Source: Rhynchospora pubera (lineage: Eukaryota; Streptophyta; Magnoliopsida; Poales; Cyperaceae). From it: a DNA stretch of 64,000 nt. The position numbers were made by a program, and so were the translations under genes. Position 1 is the first letter of the stretch, and every line of letters begins with the position of its first letter. Below the pieces are notes generated by a model that was given only the letters and a program-made list of their open reading frames with translations, had not been told where the DNA came from and did no database searches. This document shows, piece after piece, positions 1-11,045 of this stretch. The stretch spans positions 171,375,144-171,439,143 of the forward strand of contig CM051461.1 of NCBI GenBank assembly GCA_028095005.1, given 5' to 3'.

Positions 1-339
1 GAAATGAAATTATTATCAAATTGTAAGTTATTTTTTATGTTCAAATTATACTGTTTATACTCTCTAATTTATAAATTCAATGACTTTCCAAACTTTAGCA
101 AAATTTAACGTTATCAACGTTTCTTCCGTTCTATCTGACGGAACGGAAAATAGAAGCAATTTTAATTACGTTACAATAACGTAACAGAAACGAAAATTAA
201 TACAGTTACGTGTTATATAACGGCACGTAAACATAAGGAGTCATTTCCGCTTACGTATTTAACGTTGACAGGTCTACTTGTGGGTACAGGAATTGTGCAT
301 TCGGGCGAAATTGTCATACCCTATTTGTTTTGTCGGGGC
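1..339. other. Left edge, no gene seen
   Basis: No coding region is seen. The segment from about 110 to 270 is rich in ACGTTA/AACGG words and ends in a motif resembling hAT-MITE termini seen elsewhere in the window (AACGTTGACAGG near 260). It may be the right part of another such element whose left end I cannot define. Confidence 0.4.
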
Positions 340-651
340 GTGACAGCTAGGGCTTTCAAAACGTGGTAAGTGGCACGGAATGACACCAAACCATTACCGT
401 GCCACTTATTAAACGGTACAATACCGGCATGTCACTTACCGTTTCATTTATTAAACGAAACAATTTTCTGTGCCATCAACCGTATATTACACATAAAACG
501 ATTTGAAATGATCAAAACGGTATAATCAACTGTGCCATCAACCGTGCCACTTAAAAAACGGTATAATTTTCTGTGCCACAAACCGTTCCATTTTGGTTAA
601 ACGAAACGACATAACGGTAAATGGTGCACCGTTGACAGCCCTTGTGACAGC
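340..651. mobile_element. hAT-type MITE with 8-bp target-site duplication
   Basis: An element of 296 bp (348-643) starts TAGGGCTTTCAAAACG, and its other end read in reverse is AAGGGCTGTCAACGG, so the ends form imperfect inverted repeats. It is flanked by a perfect 8-bp direct repeat GTGACAGC at 340-347 and 644-651. An 8-bp duplication and TAGGG-like ends are typical of the hAT superfamily. The interior repeats short AACGGTATAAT and GTGCCA words and has no transposase, so the element is non-autonomous. Confidence 0.8.
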
Positions 652-1394
652 ACCTCAATCCAGTATGGGAAAATCCGACGGTTCTACGTGTTTTGTGAAG
701 ATTCGTGCTCTTCAAATCAAAGGCTCTGTAGCCACGTCTCTCATCGCTATTTATTTTGTTTGCAAGGTTACGCTTACGACACCGTCAGTCAAGTCATATC
801 ACATTTCCCTCCGCCTATCGCACATTTTTGCACCGAAAAAAAAAAAGCTCGTAAGAGAAAAACATATAATAAATATTACATTTCCCTCGTTTGTAACGAC
901 AGCACCTTCTGACACTCATTCCTTTTGAAGCCCGTTTCTGAATTCCGACAAAGCACGAATTGCGGTTTACTGGCCTCAAAAGTAGTTGATGATTTTTTTT
1001 ACTTGGAACTGTTCTTGCAAACGTACATTTATGATTTATGGTACCTTGTACTTAAATGATTCTGAAGTTTACTGTTTTTTTTACGTCAAATTAAAATTGT
1101 GTTCTCGGTTATCAAATTTTAAATAGGATCACTGAAATGATTAATTTTTAATTAATATTGATAGGATTATCATATCAAAAATATGAATTTCTAACTGTAA
1201 AATTAGAATAGTAATTTCCTTACAAAAAATATCTATAAAAGCATAAAAAAACGTACAAAATTATTTGATTGGGAAAAAAATACGGAGAATATTGCACTCT
1301 ATTTGTATCAATTAAATTCGTCTCTGGTTATCTCGTTACATAATAGAAATGATATTATACAAAAAGAGAATCTCTATGTGCATGCACGCAGTTG
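652..1394. other. AT-rich spacer
   Basis: I see no convincing gene here. Short ORFs over 593-928 straddle the MITE boundary and show no family resemblance. Confidence 0.5.
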
Positions 1395-1396
1395 CA

Positions 1397-1485
1397 TGTA
1401 GTCTAGCGGCTCAATGGTAAGAATACTAGATTGACTTCAAAAAAGTCAAAAGTTCAAACCCCGCATACATATTTAATTTTTTTTA
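1397..1485 (+). mobile_element. tRNA-derived SINE-like fragment
   Basis: A box-A-like segment (TAGCGGCTCAATGG near 1403) is followed about 45 bp later by a box-B-like segment (AGTTCAAACCCC near 1450), then a T-rich run. This is the layout of a tRNA-related SINE head. It does not fold as an intact tRNA cloverleaf by eye, so it is not called a tRNA gene. Confidence 0.35.
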
Positions 1486-2081
1486 AAAAATAGATCACAA
1501 ATATCTCTCTTTCTTAAAAAAAAAAATGCGCATGCACGCAAATTATTATTTTTTTTATTTGAAGCCCGTAGGCATGAATTGATCACAAACTGATTTCTAC
1601 GAAATGGTAAATAATAGATACGTCCAACCTGGACTAAATTTCTCAATCAGTTAGGTCCACAACAAATTGGAAAGAACATATCCATCCAGGCTTTCAATAC
1701 CTCGAATTAATAATTCTTTTTGAATAATGTTTTAGTCAAGGGTAATAAATGAAGTACAAATAGTGGAATTAAGCGAACGCTCATGTGAGACTACAGTCAA
1801 CAAAAGTGAATAAGAAACCGCAATTAATGTAATGCTCTCTACAAAGATTTTCCTTTTACCCTGTTTTAGTTTCTGGGGAATGATATTAAGCTCTATTCCC
1901 CAAACCCTTTCTTTGCAGTGTCATGTCACCCCTCCTACACAGACAGTTTTTGCAGAAATGTAGGGTCGTACATTTTTCAGTCGGAACAATTCAATCAAAG
2001 GAGGCAACTGGCAAGAGATCTCCCTAGAGTCTAAAGAGAACAAAAGTTTTATCATCAAAATTGTATTTCATCTCCAACAAA

Positions 2082-5000
2082 ATGTGGAACGAAAGGCAAA
2101 AGTTACCAGAGGTGATCACTATATGCGACAGCATGGATGAGAGCTCCGACTCAGATCGGCCAGGATGGCTGCCTGATGGCTGGGAGATGGTTTCTAGGTG
2201 CAAGAACAATAAGAATATTAGCATTGTAAGTATACCAATTTCCAAACCTTATCTCTTTATTCTCTCGCATATTTTTTCTGTATCCGCTCCCAAGGTTGTT
2301 TCAACTGACTGCAATGACCTGCTAAATTTGCAAATTTCATTAATTACTATAAAAAATTTGGAATTTCAGATTGTATAGGATGAGAAGCTCATAAGCATAA
2401 TATTAACAATTGAAGAATCCAAGAAAAATCGGAAAAAAATGTTAATTAAAATGACGAAGTGAGAAAAATTTTAAGCCAGGTTTTAAAATGTGTTTTTTGC
2501 GGTATAACGGCACAGAGTTAATTTAGCGTTTCGGTATTATTTCAGTGATATAACAGAGAAAAACGGTGTGTATAAAAAATAATTATACAACTAGCCTATC
2601 TTATCAATTACTTAAAAAATTAAAATACAAAAAATTAACAAGTCAAAAAGCAAAAATAGACAAAAACAAAATTTTAAAAGCTAAACGAATTAGGGCGTGG
2701 TATTGATTTGTATTCAGCAAAAAAAAATATTGTAAGTTGAATGACCCATCCGTTTTATGCCACCAAATGCAAAAATTTTAAGTTATATCGCTGATTTTTC
2801 GGCAATATAATGTTACCGTTATTTCGTGTTTAGTTGTTGTAACGTTGGTGCGTTTTGCTCAAAAAACCCGTTATTTAAGTCATAATGATGTTATTTCGGT
2901 GAAATTTAATAGCTTGATTTTAAGAAATAACCACTTGGAAGAAACGAACCAGCCAAAACCTCCATTATTTTGAGAAAAAAACAACTGATGATCTCCTCAA
3001 AGCATGTACCAATGGTTGAAGTAGAGTTTTTAGCTTCTAACCGCTTGGCTTTTCCACAATTTTTGTGGCACTCTCTCTTACAACTATAAGGAAGAAATTG
3101 CTTCTCTTCTCACAGTCAAGAACATCAACAAATATACAGTTCACATAGAGGAGAGAAAGGTTAGGGACTATATATTGGGAAATAGTGTCCACCAAAGCAC
3201 TTGGATGAGAGAACAGATCATCACCACTTTGTCCTAACCCATATGACATTTCTGAAGTTGGTTTCGAGTTGGTTTTAAAAATCATCATCCAATTGAATAC
3301 CTTCTTATTATTCTTAGTTACAATGTACTGCCAATAAAAATTTTGGTTCGGTATGTAATATCTTTTGTTATATTCAAAGATTGATACACCTGTAGACTGC
3401 TGTATTATATACATATAATGATGACCTTATCAGTTTGATAATATCATCATCAACAAAGATCCCATGTACAGATGTATTTTCAACAGAAAATGTACTGCTA
3501 AATTATATTATATATACTGTTGTAGTATTGCACAGTCCAAGATAGTGCACCAAACTTATTTGACATTACATAGACCAATTCTGATTGTGATCTTACTCTG
3601 TTCTTTGATGACGTTTCTCTTATTTGGCAAATAAGTTTGCTTTCCTATTATTACTGGTGTACCATGTAGTGTTATCTATTTAGACTGTTTAAAATTGCGT
3701 AGGCACCAAGAGGTCATGTAGTAGGGTAAAACAGACATTATTACTTTCAATTCAAAGATAAATTTTCCTGTTAAGTTAGGATTTAAAACTTTCCCTAGAT
3801 GTAGTGGTTATGAATTCAGGTTAATATTCCCGCATGCATTACTGGAAAAGGAACACAACTTCATTATATCTCCATTTACCGTTTCAATTTTGACTTTCTA
3901 TTGTTATCTACGTTGTGCATGCCAAATTATACCATTTCTTTAATATTTCTTAAATTTGCAGTATTACCCATGTCCGATGTGTGAGGGGATTACACTACGG
4001 ACACAAGATGAGGTGCTAAGGCACTGTCTTTTCTTATGTGAAGATGCTCCTAGTAAGTCACAACTACTTTTTGAGGCGACTCCAAGACACCCTCAACCAG
4101 TAAGACACATAAATGAACCGTGGCCTCTAAAAGATGGACAGATATCAGGGTCATCTAAAAAGGTTCAATTTTTCTTTTGAAATAATGGACTGTCCAGTGA
4201 TTATTTGCATTTAACTGCAGAGGCTTCCTAATAAAGATACTGTATCAAATGAATTAATGGCAGAATCTGAAAATTATTAAAAATGGGAGTCAAATATATG
4301 ACCAATGACCAAGTGTTGATAACATGATATGAAAGTAAAACTCAAAAAAAAAAAAAAAAACTTGATATGAAAGTAATTATCACATTTAAAGCATTGCAAC
4401 TATTGGGATCAATAATGGAATAGTTCTGACTTTTTTATGTGGGCTGGGTCAAAAACTTTCTTAAAAAGTTATATGTGTAAGTGTAACACCAAAAGTACCA
4501 CAGTGAAATGTAAATTAAAAAAAAAGGGGGGGGGTTGCTGACTCCCATTCTTACATGTAAACTGGATAACAAAATTTGGTTATCGATTAATTGGCTAGTT
4601 TCCAGTCAATACTAGTTTTGTATCATATATACACATTTTTGTTTTCTACTTGTATTCCTTTTGTATGTTTTGAGGTTTCTGACCAGATTTCATTACTTTC
4701 TCAACGGGTCATTTTGTTGTTGGGCTTTTCCATTGATGCTAAAGATAACTTTTAATTAGAGACCAACTATATGTTCTTGTAATGAATTGTACTAATACAA
4801 TTCTTTACCTATTGTGGTAATTTCAATATGATACATGTCATTTCATCCAGGGAGAACGGTTTGGTAGTGGCCTGTTTGATTCTATTCCTCAAGACTGGAT
4901 AATTGAGATTAGACGTGGTCCCAGGAAATATGGAAAAATTTATAAGGTACTTAATGCAAATATAGTTTTTTTCCCGATGTATTACCACATTATTTTTTGC

Positions 5001-7705
5001 TTGAAATTCCTAAAGGTTAACTTTGTTGCCATTGCACCAAGATCTACACCTTAAGAATATTTTTTTAATGGGTCAGTAGAATGCAATACTTAAAAGATGA
5101 CAAAATATTGGTTGGTGAACCTTTTGTTTTTCTATAAAATAAAGCTAAATAAAAAAATACGGTACTCAATACCTTTTGTTTCATAATAATTAGTTTGTGT
5201 AATAATAGCTGTTCTCATTTTTTAATGTTCCTAAATTCTATTTCATTTTTTTCTTTTTTGAGACTAAAATCCTCAAGTGTAATAGAAGTATAGAACTATT
5301 CTTTATCTGCTAAACTTGAATTATCAATTTGTGTAGTTTTATCTTGACCCTACAAAAGAGTACAGATTCTCATCCAAGGATGAGGTACAGTTTTATCTTG
5401 AGGGGAAGCCTCTCAACCCTGCTTCTAATACATTATTATCCTGCGACATAGAGGGTGATGATAATGTAAGAGACAACTACTTTTTGTTAAGCATTTCACA
5501 ATCTGTTTCTCATTAATACAAAAACCTCTTCAAAAGTTTATACAGCTGTACTAAATGTTTTCCACCAAATTACTAGACCTGATGATGGCTGTAACAAAAA
5601 GAACAGAAGCACTACGTATCATAAGACTAAACAATTTAAAATGGGCATACTGGAAAATGTGCTTAATATCAAAGATATTTCCAATATTATTCCTAAAATA
5701 TATTTCCAATAAGAACTTTAGGACATAATGGTGAGGGTATCCTAAAGATACTTTTCTTTTTTCCTTTTGAAAATTATAATTGAGCTTTCTTGTTATGAAA
5801 AAATAATTTATTCTCTGCCAACTTTTGGAAACAAGTTTCATAATGGAGTGTCAAAATATGCCTTTTAGTCTTTCAATGTTTGTGTTGAAGAGTTAATTTC
5901 ATTAAAGTTTGCTTTGCGCAGTCTTGTTCTTAATTAGAACCTACATTTAGTGAAAGCAATTACTTTGTTTCTATTGCAGATACTAGCTCAGATGACATTT
6001 TCTCCGGGTTGTCTTCCCTATGGATGGATTAAGGAAATGAGATATCGAAGCAAATGTGTTAACGGAAAACAAACAGATCCAGTATGTTTAAATTACATCC
6101 TAGTGTTCTCTAATAACAACTTCCATTAAATTTGACTATTTTAGGACAACACCGTTGGCCTCTTTTATTTTTGTATTCAATTTGTTATTTTTTCGCATGC
6201 AGTGCGTTTTTTTTTTTTAGTTTTCGTTGCATGAAATTTCACCCAATTCAGGTGATTTTTTCCAGTATTTGTACTCATAATTCATTACTAGTCAGTTACC
6301 TACTCAATTGCTTGTGCATAGGAAAATTATTTAGTAAAACACCCAAATCAAGGATAAAAAGTAGGCATGCATATCCAGACAGATCTGATGCTATCTATAT
6401 ATTTATGAAACAATGCTATTCATTTATTTATATGATTTTCTGCAGTACTACACAGATCCCGAATCTGGTTTAGTTTTCCGCTCTCTTGTGGATGTGAAGC
6501 GATATCTGCAAACAGGGGAAGTATCAAAAAATGCAAGAGTCCCTCGGCAGACTATCACAGATCTATATTCTTTTGAATGTTCGGCAGAAATGGTAATGAA
6601 TTCTTTTTTGCTCTATTTGTGTTGCATCTTCTGGGAAAATTTTAGTTACATATTTTTTTATACACTTCAGTTGTCAAAGAAACTTAGAAGGTAATGTTAT
6701 TAATTTGAATATAAATATCCAACAAGGCTTGTACATTCTATCCTGCTTTACATTAAAGTCTTTAACCATTCAGTTCTTAGGTACATAATGATTCTTGAAT
6801 TATGGAACTCTATTTGCCATAAAGACAATTAAAATGTTTTTAAATGCCCTGGCACTAAAGTTGTCTAAAGCCACCCACCCTTAAATGACACCCTAACCAT
6901 TTAGATGCCGGTAAACATTTCCTAAATGTTTGCTATTATTGAAATTAGCGAGTACAATGTAACTGGTAAATCAATGCTTAATTGGGTAAACAAGTGGTAT
7001 TGTCAACCAAAACAACTGAAAAAGAACATAGATCAATTATGCACATAATATTTTGGCCTTCATGTGTTGTGTTCCTCCTTGGTCCTGCAGTTCTAACAAA
7101 TAATTGGGTAAAACAAGTGGTATTGTCGACCAAAACAAGTGAAAGAATATAGATCAATTATGCACATAATATTTTGGCCTTTGTGTGTTGTGTTCCTCCT
7201 TGGTCATGCAGTTCAAACAAATTATTCAATTATATACTGAAAACTTCAATTTAATTAGATTATGAAAGTGCAGGAATTTATGTATGCCAATGCTTTCAAT
7301 AATAACAATAGTTCTGTATGCTTTTATTCTTTAAGTTCTCTCCTATTTTCAACACCATGTCGCCAAAATTAAAGAATGTTATTTTAAACACAGCCTGAAT
7401 ATATAGCCAGAAGACTTTATTCTCCTAGAGGTACAAGAGGAATTTGTTCCAAGAGATCCATAGATGATGTTGGTGGTGGTGGTAATGTCGAAGAAGAAAA
7501 CAAGTACTTGATGGGACCCACAGATGGAGTTCTTAATACAAGAGAGGGATTTCTGAAAGATGGACTGGAACATGAGTGTCATGCAGAAGTAGCTACCAAG
7601 TCTGACATTGTGGAACCCAATGGAACAATTTCCATAAGAGAACAAGACCAGAGGAAGCAGGAGACTCAGACAAAAGGCAATGGTTCAAGGAGGCCACTGC
7701 ATTGA
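2082..7705 (+). CDS. Triple methyl-CpG-binding-domain (MBD) protein, MBD13-like
   Basis: Seven exons fit with phase-0 GT-AG junctions: 2082-2225, 3962-4162, 4851-4946, 5337-5465, 5980-6081, 6446-6592 and 7394-7705, giving 376 aa. Three MBD-like repeats are visible. Repeat 1 (about residues 28-90) starts GWLPDGWEM. Repeat 2 (about 122-170) has QDWIIEIRRG, then FYLDPTKEYRF. Repeat 3 (about 200-250) has LPYGWIKEMRYRS, then YYTDPESGLVF. MBD proteins bind methylated or unmethylated CpG DNA in the nucleus; the multi-MBD layout recalls Arabidopsis MBD13. Each repeat is split by an intron at the equivalent point, just before the aromatic pair (YY or FY). Repeat 1 is unusual in carrying CPMC and HCLFLC cysteine/histidine motifs. 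The tail (residues 274-376) is acidic and glycine-rich with no known domain. The start is the first ATG of an open exon. Product family is confident; methyl-CpG binding is not assured. Confidence 0.88.
6980..7222. repeat. Tandem duplication (about 122-bp unit) in the last MBD-gene intron
   Basis: The segment beginning AATTGGGTAAACAAGTGG at 6980 is repeated from 7102 with a few changes, ending near 7222. Both copies carry the CATAATATTTTGGCC and TTGTGTTCCTCCTTGG words. It lies wholly in the intron between 6593 and 7393. Confidence 0.8.
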
Positions 7706-8996
7706 GTAATTTGGGTAGGTTAACCATGCAAAGTTAACCCTTTTTTTTATTGCGTAGTGCTAGATGCACAGATCCTATAGTTGCAATCTAATCGGATGAG
7801 ACCTTCCTTCTTATGGTGAAATTATATATGTTTCTGAAAACGCATTGATGTTGTCTATATCAGCAATTACTTTCATTTTAGAAATCTCTAATCTAAGAAG
7901 AAACATATATTGCATCAACTTTAGATTAGAGGAGAAACATTTCCTTCTTTTGCAAGAGATTTCGGCACTTGTTCTTCCCTGGAAAACACTATCCTAGTCT
8001 ATTTTCTTTTCACTTTTTCTTAGACTTGTATAGGTTTTGAGTTTCTTTCTTTTCTTTTCCTTTTTCTTTTTCTGTTGTAAATTAGTTTGTAATTACTTTT
8101 CTTTTAATGAAATTTGTCGGTGTGGTGTTTTACCACCTGACCCTAAAAAAAAACATTTCTTTTTCCCTTGTTTTTTTTATTAAAAAATTTCTAGTACTAA
8201 GTGATGTCAGCAACCAAGATATCAACTAGTTCACTGTTATTGTGACTCGCTTTAACATGGGGCTGGTATGGACAGCACTTGTATGGGTTCAGTCTTCATC
8301 TGCTCCTTTGGTCTTGTACTCTTTGTATAGATATTTTATTTAAGGAATTAAAGGCGCTTTTTTTTTACTGCCTATATTAACTTGTATTAACTGCTCAGAT
8401 TGAGACATAGCAAAATTGAATTAAAGTTTTCTAGGTTTCTCCTGAATCCTGGATGTATATATTATGACTTATGACCAACACTTCTATCAACAGACGTTTG
8501 ATTCTGTCGCCTAAATATATGCTGCACTTCATTCAATCAGGCACCTTAACTAGTGCCCCAGTGAATTAGTTCCCACGATGAGTTCCACTTTCCTTTAGCA
8601 CATAGTAATACTGGTCTGGCGCTAGCCAAGCGTTGTCATGCCTCTTAGGTAGTAACTAACCGAGTGGTCTTATGATGATGTGCCTTTCAAGTAGATTATG
8701 ATTAACGCTTCATAATCATCTCTAATCGAGAGACCAAATTAAACATGAACAATTTCTGGCTGACTGAACAAAAGAAATATATATATAATTGAATAGTTCT
8801 GGGCACATGGAATGTTTTCAACAATAAGGGTAAAAATGGAAAGAAAGCACCAAAAACCACATCATAAGCAGATTCTGGCAAAGCACCAACCAAATTCCTC
8901 ATGGGAATCGTTTCATAAGATTTCACTACAATTAAATACTACTTGATTTTTCATTATGGAATAGATAAAAGGAAGATCTGTGGTAGGAGAAAATAA
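7706..8996. other. 3' UTR and spacer between convergent genes
   Basis: This holds the 3' flank of the MBD gene (a T-rich stretch around 8030-8130 could contain its poly(A) site) and the 3' flank of the minus-strand C2 gene. I found no other coding region. Confidence 0.5.
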
Positions 8997-11045
8997 TCAA
9001 TGCAAAGCAGACCGTTTCCAGCCACCAAACTCTTCCTGTGGCATTCCCCGGCTTTTCTGTATGTGACAGGAAAATAAAAAAAATAAATAATTACCAATTT
9101 ATAACCTCTAAAATGTACCTTATGCCTTACTGGCATGTGCTGTATTATATCCTGGTACGTGAAGAGCCTTGACCAATTTCAGAACAGTTAGGGCTCAGGT
9201 GGGTCCATAATTTTACTGTACCAGCTGACATGTATACTAATCTAAGATCTAATAAAATGGTGAGAGGTCACTTACAGAGGGAGTGAAGGTAAGTGCAACT
9301 TTTACTTCTCCACAGTACTCCTGCTCTTTCACTACCCTGTAAACAGTCGGTGGGTGGTTGCCTGCCTCAAACACCGGTGCCAGTGGAATTCTGAATAATG
9401 CAAAAAATAAAATAAACAAATATATACATAAATGTGATGAGTCAAAGGTATCTTTAAGCCTTTAAGCTTTCAAGCACCACACAGATAAATAAGTCAATTA
9501 CCCATACTAAGTAGTATAACTGAAAAAGGACAAGAAAGGGATGTCAGAAACTTGATATTCATTCAAAACGCACCTTGCTTCTCCTAAGAAGTCATCTGCA
9601 CTGAAGTTGTCTTTGTCCATTAATTTGACAAAGAGCTCTGTGGTGTCATCAGTGACAGTAAAAACAAAACTCTCATTCCATTCGGGTTCAGTTCCAGCAT
9701 CTGTATTGTTTGAGATACGTTTTGTCAAGTCTCATTTATTTTTACATGTGTAAAATCTTTTGAATGAGGAATTGAATCAAGAAAAAAGAAAGGTTAAAGA
9801 AAGCTACTTACTCTAGTATTTGTCTAAGAATAAGAAAATAGAGTGGGAATTGAAAAGTAAAAAATGAAATTGGTTGTACCTACTAATCCTTCGATACTAA
9901 TATACTGAACCATTAAAAAAAAATAATAAGAAGAAAATGAAACCAAAAGGCATAAAAAAAAAAGGAACTGCTTAGACTCTCAAAATAAAGAACTAATACA
10001 ATCAGGTGCATATGGTCTTGTAGGTAAAGTCTAGAAGTTTACCTGTTGCTATGCTGCTCTTTTGCTCATGAGAACGGCATTTGAGGATTGCATAAGGGTC
10101 CATCTTACCTGTTTCATAATTAGAAACTATTAATTAGACATGCTTTTATTGATTTGAAATTTCTTTCTTTTATTATTTCTCAAATTCTTTGAAAGATCCA
10201 AAACCTAGCATCTCTGGTTCCCATCATCAAGATCATTTACCCCCAATTCTTTCAACCTGTGACAGCATAACTTTTGCTACAGAGACTGTATACCGGTGCT
10301 ACAAATGGCCGCTTGATCCTTTATTTATTTATTTATTTATTTATTATTATTATTAGTTTTTTTCTAGTCTAAGCATTCCCACAACACCATAATGTCTGTA
10401 CCCTTTTCTCTTTAACATATAAGATGTTGATTTCCAATACTATTTACTATTTATCAAACAAAAACTAGAAGTGACAATGAAACCATAGTTTGCCAGTCCT
10501 TAATGGAATAATCATTTATGTTAATAAAATGCTAAACGTAAGAATTTCTGATAATATATTTCCAAATTGGAAAGCTATAATGAAATATCTGGCGACAGTG
10601 CCAGTATTTGTTATGTCCAAATATTACTTGCCAGGAAGCATGCTTTAAAAAATAACTTAAAAAAATGCACAATTTTAGCAACCAAATATATTTTCCATTT
10701 TCTCACAAGCAAAAAAGTTTGATAAATGCAAGTTCTATGTGCTAGGTATTAAGCCCCAAAAATAAATCCTAGATTTTTCTCTTTCATATATTAGAAAATC
10801 CATCCTGCTTTAGCCTCCCCAATTCATAAATCTTTAAATCAACATGATCGAAATATTGGGTTATACCTAATTATTATTTCTTCTCGACGATCTACTTCAA
10901 ACTTTTAGAGAAGAAATGGTGAAAAGAGTACCAAGTGAAAAGGAGAAAAAGAATAACAAAAAAAACAAGCTATTTTACCCCAAAATTCACTGTTATGGAG
11001 CTTCTTTGCGCTAACAAGCAGCACCTGAAGCGTTCCCTGCACCAT
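8997..11045 (-). CDS. Small C2-domain protein (elicitor-responsive protein 3-like)
   Basis: Five minus-strand exons join in phase: 11045-10979, 10108-10043, 9700-9574, 9390-9276 and 9056-8997, giving 144 aa. One C2 domain fills most of the protein. It starts MVQGTLQVLLVSAKKLHN, has the loop-1 motif KMDPYAILKCR (Asp26), TEPEWNESFVF (about 48-58), and the loop-3 acidic cluster MDKDNFSADDF (Asp73, Asp75, Asp81) expected to bind Ca2+. It ends FGGWKRSALH, like the GGWK tail of Arabidopsis homologues such as At1g63220. Single-C2 proteins of this type bind phospholipid in a Ca2+-dependent way and are often linked to elicitor or stress responses; the role here is inferred from family. The start is the first ATG ahead of the conserved N-terminus. 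Length and exon pattern look intact. Confidence 0.9.
10318..10352. repeat. (TTTA)n/(TTA)n microsatellite
   Basis: Simple tetranucleotide repeats run into trinucleotide repeats in the first intron of the C2 gene. Confidence 0.9.

Noticed and set aside
593..928. Overlapping plus-strand ORFs
   Set aside because: They begin inside a MITE and show no domain, splice context or codon pattern of a gene.
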